Assembly (NCBI RefSeq): GCF_005082825.1 | Contig: NZ_CP034882.1 | Span: forward strand, 1-64,000 | Direction of reading: 5' to 3' | Source: Buchnera aphidicola (Brevicoryne brassicae) | GTDB taxonomy: Bacteria; Pseudomonadota; Gammaproteobacteria; Enterobacterales; Enterobacteriaceae | DNA length: 64,000 nt | In this document: positions 26,729 to 37,124 of the stretch, piece by piece | How the letters are laid out: each line of letters starts with the position of its first letter | Position numbering within the stretch: the first letter of the stretch is position 1 | Position numbers and translations under genes: made by a program | The notes under the pieces: generated by a model | Database searches by the model: none | Told to the model about the DNA's origin: nothing | Seen by the model: only the letters and a program-made list of their open reading frames with translations

Positions 26729-28555
26729 TTATTCTACTGTAACTGATTTAGCAAGATGTCTTGGTTGATCAATATTTTTCTTTTTACTTAAGGCAATATA
26801 ATAAGCAAGTAACTGCAGAGGAATGGTATAAAAAATAGGTGCTATTAATTCTTCTATATATGGAAGCTTAATACAATTTACATTTTTTTCATAATCAAAT
26901 TCTTGATCTGAAAAAACGTAAATCAACCCGCCTCTTAAAGATATTTCTTTAATATTTTTTTTAATTTTTTCTAATAATGAATTTTTTGGAGCGATAATAA
27001 TTACTGGTATATTTTTATCAATTAGAGCAAGAGGTCCATGTTTTAGTTCTCCAGCAGGATAAGCTTCAGCATGAATATAAGAAATTTCTTTTAATTTTAA
27101 AGCTCCTTCCATTGCAATAGGATAGTACTCACCTCTTCCAATGAATAATATGTTTTTTTTGTTAGATAATTGATTTGCCATATTTTTAATTAATGGATTT
27201 TTTTTTAAAATTTCTTGAATTCTGGTAGGTAAAACATTTAAACTTTGTACGATTTTTTTTTCAATATTTCTTTTTTTTTGTAAATTTGCAAGTTTAGCAA
27301 CTAACATAAGTAAAACAGTCAATTGTGTTGTAAAAGATTTTGTGGAAGCAACACCTATTTCTATTCCAGCTTTAGTTGATAAGTAATAATCTGATTCTTT
27401 AACTAAAGATGATCCTTCCATATTACATATAGTTAAATTACCTAAATATTTAAGTTTTTTAGAATATCTTAATGCTGATAATGTATCGGCAGTTTCACCT
27501 GATTGTGATAAAGTAATTAAAAAACTATTTTTTCTTACTGCTAGTTTTCTTGAAAAAAATTCAGAAGCTATTTCAACATCACAAGGTATGTTAGTAAGAG
27601 ATTCAAACCAGTATCTAGAAACCATTGCTGCATTATATGAAGTTCCACATGCAACTATTTGAATGTGTTCAATTTTACAAAATAAAATATCTTCTTTTTT
27701 CCCTAATTCTAAAAAATTAATTGTATTGTTTTTTTTTAGACGATTTTGTAAAGTTTTTTCAATAGATCTAGGTTGTTCATATATTTCTTTTTCCATATAA
27801 TGACGATATTTCCCTTTATTTACTGTTTCATATTTTATATTAGATACTATTTCTTGTCTATTAATGATACAGTTGTATTTATTAAAAATATCAATTTCTT
27901 TTTTTTTAATAATAGCAATATCACCTTCTTCTAAATATATAAAACGTTTTGTAATATGTAATAATGCTATCTGATCAGAAGCTATGAAATTTTCTTCAGA
28001 ACCTAATCCTATAACTAACGGACTTCTAGATCGAACTGCTATCAATTCTAATGGATTATTTTTATCTATTATAACCATACTGTAATTACCATGTAATTTT
28101 TTCATGGTTTTTTGTATAACATTTTTAATAGAATTTTTTGTTTTATTTTGTTCCCAATGTAATAAATGTGCAATTACTTCTGTATCAGTATCAGAATAGA
28201 ATATATATCCCCGTGTTTTTAAAAAATTACGTAATATAGAATTGTTTTCAATAATTCCGTTATGCACAACAATAATATTTGAAGAAATATGTGGATGAGT
28301 GTTTTCTTTAGACACTCTTCCGTGTGTAGCCCAGCGTGTATGAGCAATTCCAATATTTCCAAATATTTTTTTTTTATTTACCTTTGTTATCAATTTATTG
28401 ACTTTTCCCACACAACGAATTCTAATAATATTATTCTCATGATTTACTATAGCTAATCCTGAAGAATCATATCCTCTGTATTCTAGTTTTTTAATACCTT
28501 TTATAAGGAAATTGATAATATTACGTTGTGTTACTGCACCAACAATACCACACAT
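26729..28555 (-). CDS. glmS: Glutamine-fructose-6-phosphate aminotransferase GlmS
   Basis: Makes glucosamine-6-phosphate, the first step towards UDP-GlcNAc and peptidoglycan. It has 608 residues (E. coli 609). The catalytic cysteine follows the start Met (MCGIVGA). TRWATHG and NGIIEN belong to the glutaminase domain, and two SIS domains hold [10 protein letters not shown] and the C-terminal AKSVTVE. It lies downstream of glmU, 72 bases apart, as a two-gene operon. A T10 run (A10 in the gene) is at 28366-28375. It is not adjacent to atpC as it is in E. coli. Confidence 0.97.
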   Translation of the reverse strand: MCGIVGAVTQRNIINFLIKGIKKLEYRGYDSSGLAIVNHENNIIRIRCVGKVNKLITKVNKKKIFGNIGIAHTRWATHGRVSKENTHPHISSNIIVVHNGIIENNSILRNFLKTRGYIFYSDTDTEVIAHLLHWEQNKTKNSIKNVIQKTMKKLHGNYSMVIIDKNNPLELIAVRSRSPLVIGLGSEENFIASDQIALLHITKRFIYLEEGDIAIIKKKEIDIFNKYNCIINRQEIVSNIKYETVNKGKYRHYMEKEIYEQPRSIEKTLQNRLKKNNTINFLELGKKEDILFCKIEHIQIVACGTSYNAAMVSRYWFESLTNIPCDVEIASEFFSRKLAVRKNSFLITLSQSGETADTLSALRYSKKLKYLGNLTICNMEGSSLVKESDYYLSTKAGIEIGVASTKSFTTQLTVLLMLVAKLANLQKKRNIEKKIVQSLNVLPTRIQEILKKNPLIKNMANQLSNKKNILFIGRGEYYPIAMEGALKLKEISYIHAEAYPAGELKHGPLALIDKNIPVIIIAPKNSLLEKIKKNIKEISLRGGLIYVFSDQEFDYEKNVNCIKLPYIEELIAPIFYTIPLQLLAYYIALSKKKNIDQPRHLAKSVTVE

Positions 28556-28627
28556 ATTTATATCCTTTTTAGATTTAATTAAAATAATTTTTTTTACAAT
28601 AAATTTTTCAATTAAAAATGATAGTTT

Positions 28628-30004
28628 TTATTTTTGATGGAGTTTATTAGGACGTATCCAATTTTCTTTGTATTTTTGTTCTTTTTTGTTATAAACTAAA
28701 CAAGGTTTATTAACATCTTTTGTTAAAGTAGTACCTGCTGCAATAGTTGTATTTTTTATAATTTTAATAGGTGCAATTAATTCTGTATTAGAACCTACTA
28801 AAACATTATCACCAATAATAGTTTTTAATTTATTATTACCATCATAATTACATGTAATACTACCTGCTCCAATATTAACTTTGGTTCCAATTTCAGAATT
28901 TCCAATATAACTTAAGTGTTTAATCTTAGATTTTTGTTTTATAATACTATCTTTTATTTCAACAAAATTACCTATTTGAGTTTTTTTATCTAATATAGTA
29001 TTTGTTCGTAAGTGTGCAAAAGGACCTATAATACAATTTTTACCTATTTTAGCATTTTCTATAATTGTATATGCTTGAATATTAGTTTTGCTCTCAATAA
29101 TACTATTTTTAATAATACATCCAACTCCGATTTTTACATCATCGCCAAGAACAACATTATCTTCAAAAACAACACCTGTATCTATTTCAATATTTTTTCC
29201 ATGTTTTAATTTTCCTCTTAAAATAAAATGAGATGGATCTTTTAGTATCAGACCGTCAATTAGTAATTTATTAATTTGTTCTTTTTGAAGAATTTTCTCT
29301 AAAATAGATAATTCTAATTTGTTATTTATCCCTAATATTTCTTGATACTTTAAAGGTTGTGTTGTTTGAATAAATTTCCCTTCAAAACAAGCTAAAGCAA
29401 TAATATCAGTCGCATAAAATTCTTTTTTTTTATTTTTATTACTAATTTTTCCTAACCATCTTTTTAAATCTTGACTAGTAGCTATAAAAACACCAGAGTA
29501 TATTTCTTTGATATTTTTTTGTTTTTGAGTTGCATCTAGTTCTTCTATTATTCCTATAACTTTTCCTCTTTTTCGTAAAATACGTCCATATCCATCAGGA
29601 TTTTTTACTTTCATAGTTAAAAGATTGATTTTTGAGTTTTTTTTAGAGTTTTGTAATTTTTTTATTGATTCTGTAGAAATAAAAGGTACATCTCCATATA
29701 AGACCAATACATTCTCATCATCTGGTATATTTTTTACAGCTAATTTTATAGCGTGTCCTGTTCCTTTTGGTTTTTTTTGCATTACCCATTCGAGAGAATT
29801 ATTGTAGATTTTAGATGATATAAGTTTCTTTTCATGACTATGTACTAATATAATTTTTTTTGGTTTTATAGATTGTGCAGTTTGAATAACATGTTCTAAA
29901 ATTGTTTTTCCACCTAAAAAATGTAATACTTTAGGATAATTAGATTTCATCCTAGTTCCTTTTCCAGCTGCAAGTATTATTATGTTTGTTTTTTTTTGCA
30001 TCAT
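28628..30004 (-). CDS. glmU: Bifunctional UDP-GlcNAc pyrophosphorylase / glucosamine-1-phosphate acetyltransferase GlmU
   Basis: Catalyses the last two steps of UDP-GlcNAc synthesis. It has 458 residues (E. coli 456). The N-terminal uridyltransferase domain has LAAGKGTRMKSNYPKVLH, and the C-terminal left-handed beta-helix is built of hexapeptide repeats with ACETYL-CoA-site sequence GAGSITCNYDGNNK. Two adjacent ATG codons could start it; I give the first. It is divergent from yigL. Confidence 0.96.
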   Translation of the reverse strand: MMQKKTNIIILAAGKGTRMKSNYPKVLHFLGGKTILEHVIQTAQSIKPKKIILVHSHEKKLISSKIYNNSLEWVMQKKPKGTGHAIKLAVKNIPDDENVLVLYGDVPFISTESIKKLQNSKKNSKINLLTMKVKNPDGYGRILRKRGKVIGIIEELDATQKQKNIKEIYSGVFIATSQDLKRWLGKISNKNKKKEFYATDIIALACFEGKFIQTTQPLKYQEILGINNKLELSILEKILQKEQINKLLIDGLILKDPSHFILRGKLKHGKNIEIDTGVVFEDNVVLGDDVKIGVGCIIKNSIIESKTNIQAYTIIENAKIGKNCIIGPFAHLRTNTILDKKTQIGNFVEIKDSIIKQKSKIKHLSYIGNSEIGTKVNIGAGSITCNYDGNNKLKTIIGDNVLVGSNTELIAPIKIIKNTTIAAGTTLTKDVNKPCLVYNKKEQKYKENWIRPNKLHQK

Positions 30005-30212
30005 AAAAAACCTTTTTATAAATTTTATTAATGCATTTATATTAAATAAAAGATTTTTAATTGAATAGTTTTAATTAATTATATTTTTAATATATTAATT
30101 AAATAGTTTAATATTTTTTAATTAATTGATTTTTAACTACAAATTTACAATATAAAATATTTGTATAAAATATTATTTATTATAAAATATATTATATTTT
30201 TAAGGTTGTTTT

Positions 30213-31028
30213 ATGTGTCGAATTATTACAGTAGATTTAGATGGTACTTTACTTTCTTCAAAAAATAAAATTACAGAATATACTAAAAAAATTATAAATT
30301 TATTAACAAAAAAAAATTTTTTTATTATTGCTTCAGGTCGTCATTATTTAGATGTTATAAAAATTAGAGATATTTTAAATATTCAATCTTTTATGATTAC
30401 TTCCAATGGCGCTAGAATTTATGATTTAGATAATAAATTAATTTTTAGTGATGATTTAGATAAAGATATTGCTTTAAAACTTTGTAAAATAGTATATGAA
30501 GATAAAGATATTATTACGCAAATATATCGAAATAATAAATGGTATATAAATAATAATAAAATAGATAATAATTTTTGTCCTTCTCTTACATCATTAGAAT
30601 ATAAAAATTTTAATCTTGAAAATTTTCGATTTAATAAAATTAATAAAATTTTTTTCACTAGTAAAAATTTCCATAAATTATATAATCTTGAAAAAAAAAT
30701 TATTCAATCATGGAATAATAAAGTTAATATTAGTTTTTCTGTTCCTGGTTGTTTAGAAGTAGTTTCAGGAAAATCTTCAAAGGGTTATGGATTAAAATTA
30801 ATATCTCGTTTATTAAACATTCCTTTAAAAAATTGTTTTTCTTTTGGTGATGGAATGAATGATCATGATATGCTTGTTGTTTCTGGAAAATCTTATATTA
30901 TGAAAAACGCTGATTTACGTTTAAAAAATGCATTACCAAATGTAAAAATCATTGAAAGTAATGATAATGATGGTGTTGCAAAATGTTTATATGAAATTTT
31001 TATAAAAAATAAAAAAAATATATTATAA
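30213..31028 (+). CDS. yigL: HAD-superfamily phosphatase YigL (Cof type; pyridoxal phosphatase in E. coli)
   Basis: Haloacid-dehalogenase-type phosphatase with a Cof-type cap. It has 271 residues (E. coli YigL 266). Motif I is VDLDGTLLSS, with the two catalytic aspartates, and motif IV is FGDGMNDHDML. Segments such as SFMITSNGARIYDLD are close to YigL. It lies before metR-metE, as yigL does in E. coli with yigM between, which supports the specific assignment. Pyridoxal-phosphate activity is known for E. coli YigL and is only inferred here. Confidence 0.85.
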   Translation: MCRIITVDLDGTLLSSKNKITEYTKKIINLLTKKNFFIIASGRHYLDVIKIRDILNIQSFMITSNGARIYDLDNKLIFSDDLDKDIALKLCKIVYEDKDIITQIYRNNKWYINNNKIDNNFCPSLTSLEYKNFNLENFRFNKINKIFFTSKNFHKLYNLEKKIIQSWNNKVNISFSVPGCLEVVSGKSSKGYGLKLISRLLNIPLKNCFSFGDGMNDHDMLVVSGKSYIMKNADLRLKNALPNVKIIESNDNDGVAKCLYEIFIKNKKNIL

Positions 31029-31075
31029 AGTCAATATAAACTATTTTTAATATTAATTATTTTATTGATTTTAAA

Positions 31076-32005
31076 TTAAAATATTTTAAAAATTTGCGGT
31101 TGTAATACACCGCGAATAAATTTTAAATGAGTACAAGCATGTAAGTGTATAGAATGAACAAAGTTTTTTATAACTAACTCTTTTTGTTCGCCATTACGTA
31201 TAGCTACATATAATCGTCTCCATATGCCATTACCTATTTTTCTCGTTACAATTAAACCCTGACGTTCAAAGTTATCTACTACCCAATGTGGTAACGCTGT
31301 AATTCCCATTTGCGCAGATACCATTTGTATTAAAAGCAAGGTATTATTTACATTTTTTAAAATAGGTACAATACCTGCAGGTTTTAAAAAATTTTTCCAT
31401 ATATCTAGTTTATTTCTTTGAATAGGATAAGTCATTAATGTTTCAAATTGAAGGTCTTTTGCTGTAATTTTATTTTTTTTTAAAACAAGAGGATGATTAG
31501 GAGACAAAATTAAACGTACTTCAAAATCAAACATTGGTACATAAAACAAATTACTTCTTGGTAGTACTTCAGAAGTGAGTACAATATCTAATTTTCCTTT
31601 CTGTAGAAATGGTTGCGGGCCAAACGTCATATCAGAATAAAAATCTATTTTTACCTTTGGTAGTTTTTTTTGAAAGATTTTTAATGCTGGTGTTAACCAT
31701 TGAATACAACTATGACATTCTATAGCTAATCGAATAACTGTATGATAAGAATCTGTGCATTTTTGTATTGTTTTTTCTATTTTAGGTAGTATTTCTTCAG
31801 ATAATTGAAGTAAAATTTCACCTTGAATTGTAAATTTTATAGGATGACTTTTCCGAATAAACAATTTAAATCCTAATTTTTTTTCTAATTTTTTACATTG
31901 ATGAGATATTGCTGATTGTGTTTGATGAAGTTGAATTGCCGCTGCACTTAATGATCCACTATTTTTTAGTGCTTGTAGTGTTCGAAGGTGTTTTATTTCA
32001 ATCAT
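31076..32005 (-). CDS. metR: LysR-type transcriptional activator MetR
   Basis: Homocysteine-responsive activator of metE in E. coli. It has 309 residues (E. coli 317). The N-terminal winged helix-turn-helix ([20 protein letters not shown]) and the effector-domain stretch [14 protein letters not shown] match MetR closely, and no frame damage is visible. It is divergent from metE with a 138-base shared promoter region, as in E. coli. Retention of a dedicated amino-acid regulator is unusual in a genome this reduced. Confidence 0.94.
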   Translation of the reverse strand: MIEIKHLRTLQALKNSGSLSAAAIQLHQTQSAISHQCKKLEKKLGFKLFIRKSHPIKFTIQGEILLQLSEEILPKIEKTIQKCTDSYHTVIRLAIECHSCIQWLTPALKIFQKKLPKVKIDFYSDMTFGPQPFLQKGKLDIVLTSEVLPRSNLFYVPMFDFEVRLILSPNHPLVLKKNKITAKDLQFETLMTYPIQRNKLDIWKNFLKPAGIVPILKNVNNTLLLIQMVSAQMGITALPHWVVDNFERQGLIVTRKIGNGIWRRLYVAIRNGEQKELVIKNFVHSIHLHACTHLKFIRGVLQPQIFKIF

Positions 32006-32017
32006 GAGATTTCTTCA
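32005..32017. promoter_or_regulatory. Candidate MetR-binding site
   Basis: TGAGATTTCTTCA matches the E. coli MetR consensus TGAAnnnnnTTCA at 7 of 8 fixed positions. It touches the metR start codon. A weaker match, TGATAATTTTTCG (6 of 8), is at 32042-32054. Both lie in the metR-metE intergenic region. Confidence 0.35.
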
Positions 32018-32143
32018 TATTAAGAATTAACTATTTACGCTTGATAATTTTTCGTAATGCTAGAATTATAGATTATGTATTTTGAATAAAGCAATTATAA
32101 ATTGATGAAAATAATAATTTAAACAAATAATAGGATATATAAT

Positions 32144-34420
32144 ATGGTAATTTTAAATCATACTCTTGGATTTCCAAGAATAGGTTGGAATCGTGAATTA
32201 AAAAGAGCTCAAGAAAAATATTGGTCTGGTGATATTTCACTTGAAAATTTATTATCTATTGGATATGAAATAAGAAAAAAAAACTGGCAAAGACAAAAAG
32301 AATTTGGAATTGATTATATACCAGTTGGAGATTTTGCTTGGTATGATCATGTCTTAACTACTAGTATGATGCTTGGAAATATACCAGAAAGACATAATTC
32401 TTTTAATAGTTCTATTGATTTAAATTGTTTATTTCGAATTGCGCGAGGTTGTTCTCCAGATATTTCTGCTTCAGAAATGACTAAATGGTTTAATACTAAT
32501 TATCATTATATTGTACCTGAATTTTATAAAGACAAGATTTTAAAATTTTCTTGGAAACAAATTTTAGATGAAGTTGATGAAGCTTTATTATTAGGACATA
32601 AAGTTAAGCCTATACTTTTAGGTCCTATTACATATCTTTGGTTGGGAAAAGTAAAAGAAAAGCATTTTGATCGTTTAGATATGTTAGAAAATATAATTAT
32701 AATATACAAACAAGTTTTACAAGAATTATCTGATCGTAATATTGATTTTGTTCAAGTTGATGAACCAGCTTTAGTTTTAGAATTGCCAAAAAAATGGCAA
32801 GATGCTTATTCTTATGCTTATAAAAAACTTTATGGAATAAGAAAAATATTACTTACTACATATTTTGATGATATTAACCATAATATAGAATTTATTCGCA
32901 ATTTACCTATTCAAGGTATTCATATTGATTTAATTTCTGGAAAATATGATTTACTTGATTTTAATCTGAAAATACCGGCAGAATGGATTTTATCTTTAGG
33001 TGTAATTAATGGTCGAAATGTTTGGCGTTCTGATCTTGTAAAATGGTTTAAATTTATTTCTAAAATTTTAAATAATCGTAAAAAAATATTAATTGGTTCA
33101 TCATGTTCTTTATTACATACACCAATTGATTTAAAAGAGGAAAAAAATTTAGATAAAGAAGTAAAAGAATGGTTTTCTTTTGCTGTACAAAAATGTAATG
33201 AAATATCATTATTATCAGATGCATTGAATAAAAATGATGTTTCTTCAATTAAAAAATGGTGTTTACCTATCTATAAACGCATTACTTCAAAAAGAGTGCA
33301 TAAAATTGAAGTAGAAAAACGTTTGTCTAATATTACAATTAATCAATATCAACGTATTAGTTCTTATGAAATTCGTTCTAAAGAGCAAAATAAAAAATTT
33401 GATTTACCTATTTTACCTACAACTACTATCGGATCTTTTCCTCAAACTATTGATATTAGAAAATTACGTCGTGATTTTAAAAACGAATTAATTAATCAAA
33501 ATGAATATTCACAAGGTATTAAAAAACATATTAAAAAAGTAATAAAAACACAAGAAGAATTAGATATAGACGTTTTAGTACATGGTGAAGCTGAAAGAAA
33601 TGACATGGTGGAATATTTTGGTGAACATTTAGACGGATTTGTATTTACGGATAACGGATGGGTGCAGAGTTATGGATCTCGTTGTGTAAAACCTCCTATT
33701 ATTATTGGTGATATTAGTCGTCCAAAACCAATCACTATAGCATGGTCTAAATATGCTCAATCTTTAACGAAAAAACCAATTAAAGGAATGTTAACAGGAC
33801 CAGTTACTATTTTACTTTGGTCTTTTCCTAGAGAAGATGTTTCATTAAAAAAAATTGCTACACAAATTGCTTTGGCATTACGTGATGAAGTCTTGGATTT
33901 AGAACAAGAAAAAATAGAAATTATTCAAATTGATGAACCTGCTTTACGAGAAGGATTACCACTAAGAAAAAGTTCTTGGTCTAAATATTTATCTTGGTCT
34001 GTTGATGCATTTCTTTTAAGCTCTTCTGGTGTAAAAAATACTACACAAATTCATACACATATGTGCTATTGTGAATTTAATGACATAATGAATTCCATTG
34101 CTTTATTAGATGCTGATGTAATTACAATAGAAACAGCACGTTCAGATATGGAATTGTTAGAATCATTTAAAGAGTTTCAATATCCAAACGAAGTTGGTCC
34201 TGGAGTCTATGACATACATTCATCAAATATACCAAGTATAGACTCAATTATTATGTTATTACAAAAAGCTATGAAATACGTTTCCTTTAAACGTATTTGG
34301 GTGAATCCAGATTGTGGTTTAAAAACACGAAACTGGACTGAAACAGTATTAGCTTTAAAAAACATGGTTCAAGCAACAAAAATATTGAGAGAAAAAATTA
34401 AAAATAGTAAATTAGTTTAA
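32144..34420 (+). CDS. metE: Cobalamin-independent methionine synthase MetE
   Basis: Transfers the methyl group from 5-methyl-tetrahydropteroyl-triglutamate to homocysteine, the last step of methionine synthesis. It has 758 residues (E. coli 753). The N-terminal [19 protein letters not shown] and the C-terminal catalytic barrel are complete. Zinc ligands are visible in [10 protein letters not shown], in the Glu of TIETARS and in [11 protein letters not shown]. Its methyl donor comes from MetF at 50812. It is divergent from metR, its likely activator. Confidence 0.97.
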   Translation: MVILNHTLGFPRIGWNRELKRAQEKYWSGDISLENLLSIGYEIRKKNWQRQKEFGIDYIPVGDFAWYDHVLTTSMMLGNIPERHNSFNSSIDLNCLFRIARGCSPDISASEMTKWFNTNYHYIVPEFYKDKILKFSWKQILDEVDEALLLGHKVKPILLGPITYLWLGKVKEKHFDRLDMLENIIIIYKQVLQELSDRNIDFVQVDEPALVLELPKKWQDAYSYAYKKLYGIRKILLTTYFDDINHNIEFIRNLPIQGIHIDLISGKYDLLDFNLKIPAEWILSLGVINGRNVWRSDLVKWFKFISKILNNRKKILIGSSCSLLHTPIDLKEEKNLDKEVKEWFSFAVQKCNEISLLSDALNKNDVSSIKKWCLPIYKRITSKRVHKIEVEKRLSNITINQYQRISSYEIRSKEQNKKFDLPILPTTTIGSFPQTIDIRKLRRDFKNELINQNEYSQGIKKHIKKVIKTQEELDIDVLVHGEAERNDMVEYFGEHLDGFVFTDNGWVQSYGSRCVKPPIIIGDISRPKPITIAWSKYAQSLTKKPIKGMLTGPVTILLWSFPREDVSLKKIATQIALALRDEVLDLEQEKIEIIQIDEPALREGLPLRKSSWSKYLSWSVDAFLLSSSGVKNTTQIHTHMCYCEFNDIMNSIALLDADVITIETARSDMELLESFKEFQYPNEVGPGVYDIHSSNIPSIDSIIMLLQKAMKYVSFKRIWVNPDCGLKTRNWTETVLALKNMVQATKILREKIKNSKLV

Positions 34421-34456
34421 AATTAGTTTTTTTAAAATTCTTTATGTTGTTTTAAT

Positions 34457-34506
34457 GTTAAATCATCTTTTAGATTATTTTATAGACACCTAAATGATGA
34501 TTTAGC
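34457..34506. terminator. Long dyad between convergent metE and purH (probable bidirectional terminator)
   Basis: Arms at 34457-34473 and 34490-34506 pair at 16 of 17 positions (one G-T wobble included, one T-T mismatch) around a 16-base loop. The location, centred in the 154-base gap between two convergent genes, suggests termination or 3'-end protection for both messages. There is no clean U-tract. Confidence 0.6.
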
Positions 34507-34574
34507 ACATCATGAACTTTTTTAATGAAAAATGTATGTTATATACGAGATAAAAAAATATAATTTAAACTGTA

Positions 34575-36155
34575 TTAATGTTTAAAATGACGTTTATTTG
34601 TAAAAATCATTGTCATATTGTTTTCATTTGCCGCCTGTATAATTTCTTTATCACGTATAGACCCACCTGGTTGAATAATACAGTTAATACCAATTGAAGC
34701 TGCGCTATCAATTCCATCCCTGAAAGGGAAAAAAGCATCAGAAGCCATAGTTGCGCCAATAATTTTTTGTTTTTGATCTTTTACTTTAATATTAGCTAAT
34801 TTAGTAGAATAAATTCTACTCATTTGACCTGCACCTATACTGATAGTTGTTTGATTACGACCGTATACAATTGCGTTTGATTTAACAAATTTAGCTACTT
34901 TCCAACAAAATATAGAATCTTCTAATTCTTTTTTCGTTGGGATACGTTTCGTAACGAAATTCCATGTTTTTATATCTATATTTTGAGAGTCATATTCTTG
35001 TACAAGTAATCCATTAGTAATTCTTTTAAAATCTATTCTTATTTTATTTTTCTTGATTTTTCCAGTCACGAGTATTCTTATATTTAATTTTTGCTTGAGT
35101 ATTTTTAATGCTAAAATATCTATTTCCGGTGCAATAATAACTTCAATAAATTGTTTGGTATTAATAATGTTTTCAGCAGTTTTTTTGTCTAATTTAACAT
35201 TAAAAGCGACTATACCTCCAAAAGCTGAAACAGGATCAGCATAATATGCTGATAAATATGATTCTGAAAGAGTATTACTTACTGCAACACCACAAGGATT
35301 TTCATGTTTTACAATAACACAAGCTGGTTTATTAAATTCTTTTACGCATTCTAATGCTGTATTAGCATCAGATACATTATTGTATGATAAAGTTTTTCCT
35401 TGAATTTGCTGCGCAGAACTTATTGTACCTGATTCTATAATATTTTTGTCTATATAAAAAGATGCTTTTTGATGTTGATTTTCTCCATATCTCAAATCTT
35501 GTTTCTTGATAAAAGAAAAATTTATTTCTTGAGGAAATAAATTTTCGCAATAAATTTTGTTTAACATGTTTTTTTTTATAAAATATTGTGAAATAATTTT
35601 TTCATAATATGCTGTGTATTCAAATGCTTTAGTTGCTAAATAAAATCTTTTTTCTATATTCATAGTATTATTATTAATAGAATCTATAGTACTTTGAAAA
35701 TCGTAAAAATCCACTATAACTATAACGTTTTTATAGTTTTTTGCCGAAGCACGTACAAGAGTTGGTCCACCTATATCAATATTATTTATAATGTTATCAA
35801 TATTGTTGTTTTTGATGTTTTGTACTTTTTCAAAGGGATAGAAATTCACAATAACTATATCTATACAAGAGATTTGATATAGTTTCATAATTTCATTGTC
35901 TTCGTCTTCTCTTCTTAAAATACCAGCCATAATTTTTGGATGTAATGTTTTAACACGACCATCCATTATTTCTGGAAATTTTGTATATTCTGATATTTCC
36001 ATAACAGGTATATTGTTTTCTTTTAAAATTTTTGCTGTTCCTCCTGTTGAAAACAAATTAATTTTATTTTTTATTAATATTTTTGATATGTTTAAAACAT
36101 GTGTTTTATCTGAGACACTAATTAAAGCATTTTTTATAACATTAATTGATGGCAT
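34575..36155 (-). CDS. purH: Bifunctional AICAR transformylase / IMP cyclohydrolase PurH
   Basis: Converts AICAR to FAICAR and then IMP. It has 526 residues (E. coli 529). The N-terminal MGS-like domain shows ALISVSDKT and MDGRVKTLHPKIMAGIL; the transformylase part has KPACVIVKHENPCGVA and AFGGIVAFN. purD, its E. coli operon partner, is not next to it. In Buchnera PurH is thought to recycle the AICAR released by histidine synthesis; that role is from knowledge of the system, not seen here. Confidence 0.96.
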   Translation of the reverse strand: MPSINVIKNALISVSDKTHVLNISKILIKNKINLFSTGGTAKILKENNIPVMEISEYTKFPEIMDGRVKTLHPKIMAGILRREDEDNEIMKLYQISCIDIVIVNFYPFEKVQNIKNNNIDNIINNIDIGGPTLVRASAKNYKNVIVIVDFYDFQSTIDSINNNTMNIEKRFYLATKAFEYTAYYEKIISQYFIKKNMLNKIYCENLFPQEINFSFIKKQDLRYGENQHQKASFYIDKNIIESGTISSAQQIQGKTLSYNNVSDANTALECVKEFNKPACVIVKHENPCGVAVSNTLSESYLSAYYADPVSAFGGIVAFNVKLDKKTAENIINTKQFIEVIIAPEIDILALKILKQKLNIRILVTGKIKKNKIRIDFKRITNGLLVQEYDSQNIDIKTWNFVTKRIPTKKELEDSIFCWKVAKFVKSNAIVYGRNQTTISIGAGQMSRIYSTKLANIKVKDQKQKIIGATMASDAFFPFRDGIDSAASIGINCIIQPGGSIRDKEIIQAANENNMTMIFTNKRHFKH

Positions 36156-36270
36156 GATATATTTTCTTTTTTTAATAAAATTTTGAATATTTTTTCTACA
36201 TTAATGTTATCTTTTAATGTAAAATTAGTTTTAAAAAAGATAATTTTTTTTAATATAAAAAGTTTTTATT

Positions 36271-36289
36271 AGGGGCTTTATAAGCCCCT
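36271..36289 (-). terminator. Candidate hupA terminator
   Basis: AGGGGCTT at 36271-36278 pairs perfectly with AAGCCCCT at 36282-36289 (8 bp, 3-base loop). This G+C-rich hairpin lies 31 bases past the hupA stop, between hupA and purH. The run after it on the minus strand is A-rich first, then T-rich, so the tail is imperfect. Confidence 0.6.
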
Positions 36290-36320
36290 TTAAATATTTT
36301 TAAAATATAATATATTTGCA

Positions 36321-36593
36321 TTATTTGATTGCATTTTTCAATGTTTTTCCAGATATAAAGCTAGGAACTTTAGTCGCCGGAATTTGTATTTCTTTTCCTG
36401 TTTGAGGATTTCGTCCTGTACGAGAGGATCTTAAATTAACTTTAAAAGTACCAAATCCAACTATTTGTACCGACTCTCCTTTTTTTAAGGATTGAATGAT
36501 AGTTGATAAAGTGTTTTCTAAAATAGATTTTGCTTGTATTTTTGATAAATTAGACTTTTTAGAAACAATGTCGATTAGTTGAGTTTTATTCAT
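36321..36593 (-). CDS. hupA: DNA-binding protein HU (alpha type)
   Basis: Nucleoid-associated DNA-bending protein. It has 90 residues, as in E. coli. It begins [18 protein letters not shown] and has the HU signature [28 protein letters not shown], whose arm carries the proline that inserts into DNA. It is more like HU-alpha than HU-beta. An AAGGAA ribosome-binding site precedes the ATG. It is probably the sole HU of this organism, which the window cannot prove. Confidence 0.95.
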   Translation of the reverse strand: MNKTQLIDIVSKKSNLSKIQAKSILENTLSTIIQSLKKGESVQIVGFGTFKVNLRSSRTGRNPQTGKEIQIPATKVPSFISGKTLKNAIK

Positions 36594-37124
36594 TACTTTT
36601 CCTTTGTATTTAAATTTAAAAATTAATAATTTATTTAGCTGTTATTTTTATAAAACTATATTTAATATATTATATTAAAAACATTTTTATTTATGACATC
36701 ATATAATTTTTTTATTAATTCAAATTAAATAACTTTATATTTATAAAAAATAAATATAAAAAAAGAAGAATCTATTTGAAAAATTTTTAATTTAAGACAA
36801 ATTATAATATATATAAAAATAATCAAAAAGATACTATATAAATTATATTTTTATTTTTAATAACAATTCTAAAATGTTTAATTTTATTGAAAATTATATT
36901 TGGGATATCTGTAAAAAATAGTAGTTGTAATTTTATTTTATAAAAATTATTTTTTTATTTTATAATAGTATGAGATGTATCATTAATTTATAATTTAATA
37001 TTTTTTATCATACTGATTCATATACTCTTTAATTAATATAAATTATTAACTTTTTAGTGTGGCTGCTTTTAAGAGCAGCCATAATTTAGATATATTTAAC
37101 AAATATTAAAGATAATCATTTTTA
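36594..37124. other. 531-base gene-free gap between rpoC and hupA
   Basis: This is the largest non-coding gap in the window. It is almost pure A+T, with no open frame, tRNA or repeat that I can recognise, except for the G+C-rich hairpin at 37060-37081 near the rpoC end. It should contain the hupA promoter. It may be the eroded remains of genes that lie here in E. coli relatives. Confidence 0.5.
37060..37081 (-). terminator. Hairpin downstream of rpoC (putative terminator of the rpoBC operon)
   Basis: TGGCTGCT at 37060-37067 pairs with AGCAGCCA at 37074-37081, an 8-bp perfect stem with a 6-base loop, 44 bases past the rpoC stop. G+C-rich stems are rare here. A U-tract is not evident, so it may act as an RNA 3'-end barrier. 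Confidence 0.55.

Noticed and set aside
28556-28627. glmS ribozyme or riboswitch upstream of glmS
   Set aside because: The glmU-glmS spacer is only 72 bases of A+T-rich sequence with no such structure, and this element belongs to Gram-positive bacteria.
29012-29209. Plus-strand open frame within glmU
   Set aside because: It is the complement of the hexapeptide-repeat region of GlmU, whose repetitive code keeps other frames open.
33060-33248. Minus-strand open frame within metE
   Set aside because: It is antisense to a conserved gene, with low-complexity translation and no family resemblance.
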